Of a DNA stretch of 64,000 nt, positions 11,978-22,172 are shown in pieces. The notes beneath the pieces are model-generated. The model ran no database searches. It was given only the letters and a program-made list of their open reading frames with translations, and had not been told where the DNA came from. The translations under genes and the position numbers were made by a program. Numbering within the stretch: the stretch's first letter is position 1; each line of letters begins with the position of its first letter. Origin of the DNA: Cyathus striatus (lineage: Eukaryota > Basidiomycota > Agaricomycetes > Agaricales > Nidulariaceae); contig JAOVFP010000015.1 of NCBI GenBank assembly GCA_025738555.1, positions 3,410,001 through 3,474,000 on the forward strand, read 5' to 3'.

Positions 11978-14065
11978 TCAGATGCTGGTCTCCTTTCCTA
12001 CGTATTTGTGACGCTTCGAGGCTACTATCATATCTCTGGCAAAAGATCAGCTTCATGAAGCCAAAAGAATGACAGATAAAAGGTAGCAACCTTTTTTTAA
12101 TCGCATCACGACGCCCTACTTTGCGAGCGGAATTAACGGTGTCGGGTCGTTTTACCTTGCCCATAGATTTTTTCTTTATTTTGGAAGGTTTGGGTAGTTT
12201 ATGTATCCATTCAGGTACCGTAGATCCAGATTGTAGGATGACGTTAGCGATGCTGGAACATAATGGGTTAGATTGGTCCTGCATAATGTACAGAGAAAAG
12301 GCCGTTCACGATTTAAGGTAAGGCGCATCGTCGTCCGTGAAGAATGTCACAGCTTTCCCTTCTCTACCTGCTCGCCCCGTACGTCCTGCGCAGTATATAT
12401 TCATGACGGTTAAAAAAGGGAAGGAAATGAATCACAGCTTACCTATCCGATGGATGTAGCTCTGTATGCTAGTTGGGAAATCGTAGTTAATAACTTCTCT
12501 TACTCCCTTGAAATCCATTCCTCGGGCCATTACTTCCGTACTGACCATAATCCACGTCTCGCCTTTTCGCATACGTGTAATAGCATCTTCTCGCTCCTTA
12601 TGAGTCATGCCTGCATGAAGGCAATCAACATTGGAAATTCCGTTCAAGATAAGCTCTTCCGCAAGGGAAGTTGCACGAGGTTGAGAAGAGGTAAACATGA
12701 GAATAGGAGGATTATATGGTTGTACGAGATATGTCAGTAAACTTGGAAGTTTTGACTGATCGTCAGCAACATATGTTAATGACTGTGCGATGAGAGGAAG
12801 TGGTGTGTCTCTAAAAATGGTGTTAGGGTGACATCAAAGTATGTACAAAGCAAGCACTAACTTCAGTCCGACCACAATACGTATTGGATTTCGTAATACA
12901 CTCATTGCCGTTTTCTCGATTCCCGCAGGGAGGGTGGCGCTAAACAGCGCCTTCTGTAAATCTGGATGAGTGCACGCCTCAAGAATCTCTTGTACTTGGG
13001 GCAAAAATTCAGAATCAAGCATCCTATCTGCCTCGTCCAATACTAGGTGGCGAACGCTGTAAAATATAGTTATTACAAAACTAAATGTTGTGTTGCAATT
13101 ACTTACTTATTTAGTTCCAGATTTCCGGAGCGAACTGATGCAACTAGACGCAGTGGCGTACTAATGATAATATCTGTAATTTGATGAATACATAGCACAA
13201 TCTGCAATAGAAAACGAACTTGCCTACTTTGTTTCTAACACTATTATCGGAGAGCGTATTCGCGGTTGCCTTGCTAAACAAAACTATTTTCCATTTCCGT
13301 CCCTGTGCAAGTTTTAAACATTCATTGTGTATCTGATGGGCCAATTCACGGGTAGGTGCAAGGACTACTGCACGGGCACCAGATTGTTGTTGACCTTGTG
13401 TACTTGCTGGAGCTTGCAACATCGATAGTAATGAAAATAAGTAAGCGAGAGTTTTCCCTGTGCCTGTCGGAGATATGGCAGCAAGATCTCGAGACTGGAA
13501 GAATTCACAATATTAGAGTATAGGAGAACAATTTAATAACCATTTTTACCTCAAGTAATATGGGTATAGCATAACATTGAATACTAGTTGGTTGCGTGTA
13601 TCCATTAGTATCCAAGTTAGATAGAAGTTGCGGAGGAATAAAGTAGCGTCCCCCTAATGCCAAAAAAGTATCAATGTGCTGAGGGACATCAGAACCCTTC
13701 GTTTTAACTGGGTGCGAGCGCCGAGATGTTTCATCCTCGTCCAGTGTCCCTCTGTCATTTCCATCTTCCGTCTGAATCCGCCTCTTTTTACCCTCTATCT
13801 GACCTCCTTCTTGGTCCGCTTTCCTTTTACCGGGGGTTGCACTCTGTGCATATTTGAAGAAATCCAATTCGGAGGGTAGTGCTGAATCAGATTCTGAAGC
13901 AATTTCGAGAGGTTTAACAGGCTTAGGATTCTAGCATTGTACGCGTTCAGCTCGAAATATAAAAGTAGCGAGTTATTCTCTCGCCTTAAAAAGTGTCACA
14001 TCGTTGTTGAAACGGTGCTTGTCGAACTTTGCTCCTCCCCTGGACAATAACTGAAAGGCCTCCAT
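11978..14065 (-). CDS. ROK1: DEAD-box RNA helicase Rok1 (DDX52-like)
   Basis: The start [20 protein letters not shown] is typical of Rok1. The helicase core shows the Q motif ([18 protein letters not shown]), motif I (SPTGTGKT), Ia ([10 protein letters not shown]), II (LDEADRML), III (FSATL), and VI (spliced [13 protein letters not shown]). Rok1 acts in 40S subunit assembly, releasing snR30 from pre-rRNA. Two 3' introns need care: one joins DDAPYLKS to IANVILQSG through an acceptor at TTCCAG with branch TCTAAC, and a 55-nt last intron with the weak donor GTTGCT joins DAIKK to [19 protein letters not shown]. That last exon gives a family-like basic tail and a stop at 11978-11980. Without it the frame would run antisense through CCA1. 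Confidence 0.9.
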
Positions 14066-14797
14066 GAAGGTAACCCGCTTGAACGCAGACGAAGGGTAAG
14101 CGGAGAGAGAAGAAAAGTAGTACTTCTGTAAAAGTACGGGTTTGGGCAAGGTTTAAGTATGTTAATTACCGGCTACCGATCACGCGCTCCCGTCTCTTTT
14201 GATTTATTATCTATTTTAATTTACAGTACATTGCAAGTAAGTACATTGTACATACCCTTTCTCAATCATTGACCGAGTGACTACTGCAAGTCTGCAAATA
14301 CTTAGTACTTAATATTGGAGCACCCGCTGCTCCCCTACTCAGTATACTTACTTGTTCTTCAAAGGCCAGGGCCCAACTCGAGTCTCGAGCACATCACACC
14401 GGGAGCATACTCAAGTATATCTTCATTGGCTGCAATATTGTCTGAGATATGATGTGCGGACTACGCTATCACTCAAGGATTCTTCCAGACGCGCTGTCTT
14501 GAAGTATCAACTGCCAGATACCGCCCAACAATGCTTCGGGAGTTTTGTTATTTACTAGTATTTAGCGGCCCGTAACGGTTCATCGAAGTATCCCAGTAAC
14601 TGTGCGTAAGGTCACAGAACTTCAGAAGACTTCATTTGCACTATACGCACCTTCACCTGACACCTGACGATATCTCAAAGTATTCTTGCAGTCACAAATA
14701 AACCGGAATTCGCCCGTGAATGGGGCTTTTATCCGCGATAAATCCTGTCTGCCCGTGGAGTATATAAAGGAATGACAATGCATAGTTGTATATCGTG
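14066..14797. promoter_or_regulatory. Divergent ROK1/GH43 intergenic region
   Basis: 732 bp between two divergent starts. No coding frame or repeat was recognised. The right end carries the TATA box of the GH43 gene. The longer gap than at neighbouring housekeeping pairs fits a regulated secreted-enzyme promoter. Confidence 0.5.
14761..14768 (+). promoter_or_regulatory. TATA box of the GH43 gene
   Basis: TATATAAA lies 30 bp before the start codon chosen for the galactanase. This implies a very short 5' leader, or use of the next in-frame ATG (14813). Confidence 0.6.
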
Positions 14798-16946
14798 ATG
14801 TTGATTTTATTCATGCCATCTCGGATCTGCGCTTTTGCGACAGTATTTTTGCTATTTCTGTTGGCACGTGCTGCGGTCATCGTACCGGGAGCTACATGGA
14901 CGGACACTAGTGGAAATATCATTCAGGCCCACGGTGGTGGATTGCTGAAGGTATCTTTCCACGCTGCTTTGAAGGCATGTAGACGAATATCCTATAATTT
15001 TTTCAGGTCGGGTCTACCTTCTACTGGTTCGGAGAAGACAAGTCGCATAATAGTGGGCTATTTAAAGCTGTTTCTTGCTACTCGGTGAGGTTCATTCATT
15101 TTTCTGCCCTCAAATATCAGCCTTACAACCTTAAACACCAGTCTAATGATCTAGTATCATGGTCACGTCAGAACGATGCTCTAACCCCTGTGAGTGGCAC
15201 AATGATATCCGCCTCTAACATCGTAGAGCGACCCAAAGGTATGTACATCCTCTCGGATGTATATATTTCATTTATCAATTCATTTGGATTCTAGTGTTGT
15301 TTAACAAAGCAGTACGTATTCTTGTAATACCTGTAAATTATTATTCACCTGATCATCCCTTCGTCAGACGTCGGAATATGTAATGTGGTTCCACGCTGAT
15401 ACATCCAAGTAAAGAATAGCTCGTTACCATTGTTGCATGTCTAAATCATTTCACCAGCTACGGAGCAGCGCAAGTTGGTGTCGCTACTGCCCAAAGTCCA
15501 TGTGGTCCCTACGCATTTAAGTCAAGTTTTAAGCCTCTAGGGGCGGACTCCCGTGACATGGGCCTTTATCAAGATGGTACGTAAACCCAGAGTCTTAGAT
15601 TCTTCTTGGAGCCTAGTACTGAACGATCGCGCAGATGATGGTAAGATGTCTAAAAATGCATTAAAATACTGACTTTAAATATTCTCTTAGCTGCTCAAAC
15701 TGCGTATCTTCTCTACGCCTCTGACAATAATCAGAATTTCAAGATTTCCAAGCTGGACTCTAATTACTATAACGTCGTATCTCAAACGAGTGTCTTATCC
15801 GGTATGATTATTTTCGTTTTTCAGTATTTCGCTTTACCGAAAGCCTGCACTAGGCTCTACTCTAGAAGCACCCGGAATCGTCAAGAGAAACGGGGTATGT
15901 CAGATTCATGCATATCTTGTCCAAACCTAACCATTCATGTTTGCTTAGATATACTACTTATTTGCATCACATACCAGTGGATGGGATCCTAACCCTAACA
16001 AATTTTTCACTGCTTCTGTAAGCTTTAAAAGTACACTATTTGATGTTACATGCTCACTTCACTAGTCTTTAGCTGGCCCTTGGTCTTCACAAGCTGATAT
16101 CGCCCCACAAGCAGTACGAACATACTTCTCTCAAAATGCGTATGACTTATCCATTAATGACTTTGCCATATATATGGGAGATCGCTGGCGCCCCTCGCTT
16201 CTGGGTAGTAGTCGTTACATATGGTTTCCGCTCAGCTGGAGTAGTGGAAACCCCCAGATCGTGGCAGCTGACGTGTGGAGTTTGAATCTTAACTCTGGAA
16301 CATATTCCGTTGCTACAGGTACAACGTACGAAGCTGAGCAAGGTACTATCGGCGGCTCTGCAACCATCCTGTCGGATGGTTCATTCTCTGGTGGTAAGGC
16401 AGTCGGATACCTTGGTACACATTCTACCATTGGCAATATTGCTTAGCCATTAATCGGTTGGATTTATTAGGAAATGGTGGTACTGTCACGATAAACAACG
16501 TCCAAGGCATAGGTACATCGCAGTGGATTTCACTGTACTATGCGAATGGTGAGATCTCATACACTTAGCTTAGTATGGGCCGATTAATTGCTGATACACC
16601 ATGCACCTTGTTCCCGCCAGGCGATTCAACATGGAGAAATACTACAATTAGGCGAGCGCAGCTTTTTGTCTCGCACATTTTCTTGGCAGCTAAGCTAGGC
16701 AAATAATTTAGTGTGAACGGTGGTTCTTCGATTCTCGTCGATCAGCCCAATACCGGTGGTGGTCACGTTATTTTGTCGGTTCCTGTCAAGCTCCCACTGC
16801 GTAGTGGTTTGAACACAATTACAGTTTCTTCCAACCAGAATAGTATGATCCACATACTTAACTATGTTCACCTTCCACACTAACTAAAATACTATACAGC
16901 TTATGCTGCCGACTTGGACAAAATCGTGGTCTACACTGCAACATAA
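14798..16946 (+). CDS. Secreted exo-beta-1,3-galactanase, GH43 + CBM35
   Basis: A signal peptide (MPSRICAFATVFLLFLLARA region) leads into a five-bladed GH43 domain: WTDTSGNIIQAHGGG, VGSTFYWFGEDKSHNSG, MISASNIVERPKV, EYVMWFHADTSNYGAA, LEAPGIVKRNG, YFSQNAYDLS and IYMGDRWRPSLLGSSRYIW. A CBM35 follows (TTYEAEQGTIGGSATILSDG to NTYAADLDKIVVYTAT). The text closely follows Phanerochaete chrysosporium Pc1,3Gal43A. In that enzyme Glu208 is the acid and a Gln takes the place of the usual Asp base; the matching Glu (LEAPG) and Gln (SQNAYD) are both present here. It would release galactose from the beta-1,3-galactan core of arabinogalactan proteins, bypassing 1,6 side chains. About eleven short introns; reading frames are open throughout. 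Confidence 0.93.
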
Positions 16947-17130
16947 CTAAATTCTTGTAGCCAATGGAGGGGTTTTCATTCAACTAAGCTTCCGACATGT
17001 GATTAATAAGAAGTGGTATTTGAAATTCTATATGTACAGGTATCGCCTTCTCTGGAGGTATAAGAGTACTTATAGTAAATGATGTGATATATGGATACCG
17101 ACACTATATGCCATAAATGTATTGTAAGAT

Positions 17131-18596
17131 CTATCTAGGCGCTGCTCTTGCCCAGGCCGCCTTAATTTGCTAAATATTCGTACTTGGTTAATTGATCTTG
17201 AAATAAGCGTGCAGACGCATACCTCGTAGAAAACAAACATAAGGACTGTATTTGGCCCAAGGCGAATGAAAGCCGGAGTCCATCCTTTAAAAAGAACCTT
17301 CACTCCTTCTTCTCTAAAAGAATGGGATAAAACGGAAGCGAAAGATGCGTTAGAAGACTAAAGTAATAGTGAGATACATCATATCGGATACCATACGAAA
17401 TCTTACTGAAGCCATTAGACGCGACCTCAAAACATCTGCGGGCGAACAAACGGCTATATAAGCAGTAGGTTAATTATATTATTTTCGATTAAGACATGAC
17501 TTCTTACTTGTCGCCACTGTTCCAGCGAGGCAACTTGCTATTAGATGGAGACCAAGACCATCGTGTAATGTATGGTTAACAATAGGCAACGTCTTATTCA
17601 GTAGCTTGGACTTGAAATAATCATACCTAAAGAAAGAAATAGAGGACTGTACATTAAACACTGCAGAGAAAAGCTTACGATCCCACTTGAGAAGCCTAGA
17701 AAGACTATTGTTAGGAGTCTATGAAGCGGAATTAAATACGTACCGTCATTAACACAGCTCTAAACTAAACATACAATTCAGCTCCGAATGCAATATGAGC
17801 ACCACGACTGTTCCGTACCGTATTTGTCCCCAAACCACGGGTGAGACCCTGAATTCCTTCCTCTCTTATAAGACTTATCAATCCGGTGATAGCATTTGAA
17901 TATCCATAACGTTTGTCTGGTGGCCGTACTGAATCACTTGTCATCCTAATCAATAAGATATCTAAATAGATGTTGAGGAAATATTATATGGACAATATTT
18001 CATATGAACCTGCTGGATTTCCTGCAACACCACCCAGGCCGCCAGCCAGACTTGCGGCAAGTACCAGCTTGAGAGTTGACGGGTGACCATCTTTGGTGAT
18101 GTGCGCTTTCATTTTTTCGTAGGTCCCCAGGCGAACAAGGGAGTAAGACATTTGTCGCATGATAGACGCACTCAATCCAGTATAAAGACTGAAGAAACCA
18201 GACTGTCTAACGGAGGTACGTATAACAGTGATAGTTGAAGGTCGGTTTGAACCACCGACAGAGTCCAACGTCTGCATTCGCCTAAAAAGGAATCAGAATG
18301 GTGTTATGAGGTTACTAATTTCATACACTTTTGTTACATCTAAGGGATGTGTGCAGCATGCAGCCACTGGGATTTCAAGTAGATGAATTGAGCGAAGCTA
18401 AGTATTAGGAAAAGCAAAATGGTAAGCTCACGGGAGGCTGCTACTCCTATTTAAGCATGCATAAGACTGAGACCTTGGTTCGAAATAGTTGCGAAGCGAA
18501 GCATACTGACCTCCAAGCCTGTGAATGCAATGAGCAAAGCATGCATGGAAAATATCTAAAATTTCCCATCACTTACCAGAAAGGATAACCGGGCAT
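17131..18596 (-). CDS. DIC1: Mitochondrial dicarboxylate carrier
   Basis: A three-repeat mitochondrial carrier. The spliced N terminus reads MPGYPFWLGGVAASLAACC followed by THPLDVTKVRMQT (first PxD signature). The second repeat has NPADILLIRMTSDSVRPP and the third an SPAD-type signature. The end GWTPAFIRLGPNTVLMFVFYE joins to QIKAAWARAAPR and a TAG at 17131-17133. The MTSD..RPP text is characteristic of DIC-type carriers, which exchange malate or succinate for phosphate across the inner membrane. The start needs three introns and two tiny exons of 8 and 15 nt (see separate entry); no ATG-led frame otherwise joins the first signature. The gene is convergent with the galactanase and divergent from SUB2. 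Confidence 0.9.
18432..18518 (-). other. DIC1: Two microexons (8 and 15 nt) in DIC1
   Basis: Exon 1 (18577-18596, 20 nt) ends TTCTG before GTAAGT. Exon 2 is only GCTTGGAG (18511-18518). Exon 3 is GAGTAGCAGCCTCCC (18432-18446). Exon 4 starts at 18366. Introns are 58, 64 and 65 nt with canonical GT..AG ends. Joined, they give FWLGGVAASLAACCTHPLD in frame, the conserved start of these carriers, so both microexons are well supported by protein logic. Confidence 0.85.
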
Positions 18597-19713
18597 AATA
18601 AATGGCGTTCTTCAGCAAGCACCGCGGGGTATTTGGTACCTCAGGAAGAAAGCAAGCCCAGTTATATATTCCAGTGCGATGCCTCGTTCTAACTGGGTGC
18701 TGTTGATAATATGTTCTGAATCTCGTTGAGCACTCGTGTGTAGACTCTATAGAGTATCCTCAAATGGAAATTGTAAGCCCAACATAATGATGCAACTTCG
18801 GCCATCAAATTACATACAGTATCTATTCGGAGATATCGGAGTTTCGCAAACTGGACTTCTGGCATCTGCTGGAGCTATATCTTGGTGGCATAACAGTTAA
18901 AGGATACCTATATCATTTCATGTGCTGATTTGGAAACTCTACCAGCTTGCTCCGAAATACAACAGGGCTGTCTTCATAACAGGCTGCAGCCCATTGCCCT
19001 ATAATAACTTGCAACATCCGCATGTAAGGTCGTTTGTTGGTTATTTTTAGCAAATAAATTACAAGCTGAAACCAGCCCGACGCAACCCCAACGCATTGTT
19101 AAGCAGCTAAGGATAGTATAAGGATTCGCGTCTTTAGACGGATACCCCAATCAGACAGGTACCATAAGATTCAGAAGCCACTTCTATCAGCTGCAAAGTT
19201 CTTTCAGATATGCAAATTTGCCGCGAAAGCGGACACATAATTATGTATTAATCACTTCAAATTTATCATTACTACACTGTGCATGCGTATGCTGCCGAGC
19301 TTGAAAGATTGGAGAAAATATTACTTATTTTCCAAGTGAGTTGATCAAGACTTAATATCATTAATACCGGTGTTATAAAATTTTAACTGGTAAACATGTG
19401 GATAATTATTATCATTGAAAATTGAGATGCCACCGGTATTGAAAACGCGCGGACGACGGTGAATTATTAACTATGATTAATGGTTCTAAATAGGCCAACG
19501 TATCACAGTTAATAGGAAATGCGGTGACTCGATTGCAGCAATGGTTGAAGCAAGGTTGAAGGGTCCGTGCGTAGGAAAACCAAGAGGCTGTTACTTGTTT
19601 GGTCAAAGCAACACATCCAAACCACAGCACAATTTGTGACTAGCATTTGACGCTTCCACTTCAACAACCACATTCTCCACTTCGTCTTTCTAGTGATTTT
19701 CCCTAACTTCATA
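18597..19713. promoter_or_regulatory. Divergent DIC1/SUB2 intergenic region
   Basis: 1,117 bp, one of the longest gaps in the window. AT-rich, with no conserved frame, terminal repeats or RNA gene recognised. Short open frames here lack codon pattern and were left out. It holds the DIC1 and SUB2 promoters. Confidence 0.5.
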
Positions 19714-21700
19714 ATGAGTGCACATGACAACGAGGATCTCATCGACTACGAGGATGAACATGACATTGTCCCCAACGGCAGTGCAGCACCTTCGGGAACG
19801 AACGGTGCCCCAACTGCAGGCGGCGAAGGGGAAGGCGAAAAGGACAAGAAAAACTTCTCCGGAATCCATTCGACGGGTTTCAGGTATTCAGACACTTCTC
19901 TGTTCCAGCTCTGCTGTCAATGCTTACACACAATGATAGGGATTTCTTACTGAAACCTGAGCTCCTCCGTGCCATCAGTGACCTCGGCTTTGAGCATCCA
20001 TCAGAAGGTGAACAAAGCATTTTTCTTAAAGTCACTTTCGATCTAAATGTCGTATACAGTTCAACAAGAGTGTATTCCTCAGGCTGTTCTCGGAATGGAT
20101 GTGCTGTGCCAGGCCAAATCGGGACATGGAAAGACGGCAGTGTTCGTTCTTGCCACGCTCCAGCAGCTGGAGCCTGTCAACGGGGAGGTATCTGTTCTGG
20201 TGCTTTGTCACACTCGAGAACTTGCCTTCCAAATAAAAAACGAATACACCCGTTTCGCCAAATACATGCCTGATGTGCGCGTTAGCACATTTTATGGTGG
20301 TACTCCCGTAGCCAAGGATGCAGAAATCCTGCGAGACAAGGCCAGATGCCCTCATATCGTCGTCGCAACACCCGGTCGGTTAAACGCCCTCGCCAGAGAC
20401 AAGGTTTTGGATTGCAAAAATGTGAAGCACTTTGTTCTAGACGAGTGCGACAAAATGCTAGAACAGCTTGGTTAGTCTCGCGTTTCAAGGTCCCCAATCG
20501 TCCCATCATTTTTTATTCATCGTTACCACGGCCTTTTGGTGGCACGTTATCTTCTTCGGCTACTTCATGCGCCTGTGTGGTGCCGCGATTGGCATATCCT
20601 GAGGTGGTTATTGGTTGAAGTTTGGGTGGAAAGCAATGATTTTGTCGAGTGAAGAAACTCAGATGACCGGAATTCCTGAAGATCTCAGCCTTCTGTTGCC
20701 TTTTCTACATTGCGGATGCTGGACTTTCTAAGCCCCATATTACTGCGCTGTGGTTTTTTTTTACTTATTCTTTCTTCCCGACTGTTTCGACGACCGCATC
20801 TAATCGCGCCACCACTCATAGACATGCGCCGTGACGTTCAAGAAATCTTCCGTTCAACACCTCATCACAAGCAAGTCATGATGTTCAGTGCAACTCTGGC
20901 GAAGGAAATCCGCGCGACGTGCAAGAAGTTTATGGCGAATGTGTGTATTATGTTTGCTTCTACGGGATATGACATTCATTCATCTATCAATCAATAGCCT
21001 CTGGAAATTTTTGTAGATGATGAAACGAAGCTCACTCTGCATGGATTGCAACAACATTATGTTAAACTCGAGGAGGTTGGCAAGAATAGGAAGCTGAACG
21101 AACTACTGGATACGCTAGAATTCAATCAGGTATGTTATGAGTTTTTTTCTCTTTAATTTCTTATTTTAATGGACCCGTGAAGGTTGTGATATTTGTGAAA
21201 TCTGTGGCTCGTGCCATTGAGTTGGACAAACTGCTTGTTTCGTGCAATTTCCCTAGTATTAGTATCCACTCTGGTCTTCAGCAGGAAGAACGGTAAGTGG
21301 TTGTCTCTTGTTGCTTTTCAGTGGGTTGCGTGTTTACGCAGTAGTACAGTATCAACCGGTATACTGCTTTTAAAGCGTTCGAAAAGCGTATACTTGTTGC
21401 AACAGATATTTTCGGACGTGGTATTGACGTCGAACGTGTGAACATCGTCATCAATTACGATTGCCCTCCGGACGCCGACAGTTATTTGCATCGTGTTGGG
21501 TGCGTGCTAATTTCTCAACAATGAGCTACCTGCTAATTGCAATGTGCAGTCGTGCTGGCCGTTTTGGCACCAAGGGGTTGGCGATTACGTTCGTATCCTC
21601 TGATAGTGATCAACAGGTCATGGCAGCCATCCAGTCACGATTCGAGGTTGCAGTGCCGGAGTTGCCTGATCATATTGACCCCGCCAGCTACAGTGCGTAG
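19714..21700 (+). CDS. SUB2: DECD-box RNA helicase Sub2/UAP56
   Basis: The start [19 protein letters not shown] and the body match Sub2/UAP56, the spliceosomal and TREX mRNA-export ATPase. Motifs seen: Q region [15 protein letters not shown], motif [13 protein letters not shown], Ia [10 protein letters not shown], Ib TPGRL, the diagnostic motif II DECD ([12 protein letters not shown]), [29 protein letters not shown] and VI HRVGRAGRFG. The end is [10 protein letters not shown]. An unusual 351-nt intron (20471-20821) splits LEQL from [10 protein letters not shown], directly after motif II; all the other introns are short. All exon joins examined keep frame. Confidence 0.96.
20471..20821 (+). 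other. SUB2: Long (351-nt) intron of SUB2
   Basis: Donor GTTAGT after CTTG and acceptor CATAG before ACATGCGCC. It is five to seven times longer than the other introns in the gene. If retained, translation stops at once (LG then TAG), truncating the helicase after motif II. It contains a T-rich tract near the 3' end and no coding frame. Confidence 0.8.
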
Positions 21701-22172
21701 TTCTTGATATCCAACGTTATTGATAACTAAGTGATTTTCATACAGTGACCTCGTAATGTAGTAGCTTGTTTACTTCGTGCCTGTACACCGGTCTTGCTCT
21801 TATTTCTTTTTGCTCTTGAATGCATGTAATCGTATTTTTAAATGGATGCCTAGTGGGCTATTCTTGTGGACATGTGCAGCGGCACGAGTAAAGTGCAACC
21901 AGTGAAATCATTAAAATTTTCGGGGATATGACGTCAGTGAGATGGAAGATGCTACACACGGTGCTTGAAAAGAGATAACCCACAATCACTCCAGGGACAA
22001 GCGGAATTACTTACCGTGGGTTCGCATCACCCAAGTTGTGCTCCACTGACCATTTGCCTCTGCGACTTCCCATCCGTCTTCTCTCTCTTCTGGTTCTGCC
22101 TTATAGCATTTCATCGTGGCAGATACTGACCCAGGACGACCGGTTCGGCCTCCGCTAGAAAACCGCAAGTCC
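21701..22172. promoter_or_regulatory. SUB2 3' end and histidine kinase upstream region
   Basis: 472-bp head-to-tail spacer. A CT-rich stretch (about 22060-22105) precedes the kinase start and looks like a leader. No gene recognised. Confidence 0.5.

Noticed and set aside
18597..19713. Small genes in the DIC1/SUB2 spacer
   Set aside because: Short frames on both strands lack conserved motifs, splice logic and codon pattern.
20471..20821. Box C/D snoRNA inside the long SUB2 intron
   Set aside because: CTGA-like and ATGAT-like fragments exist but no pair with terminal stem was found by eye.
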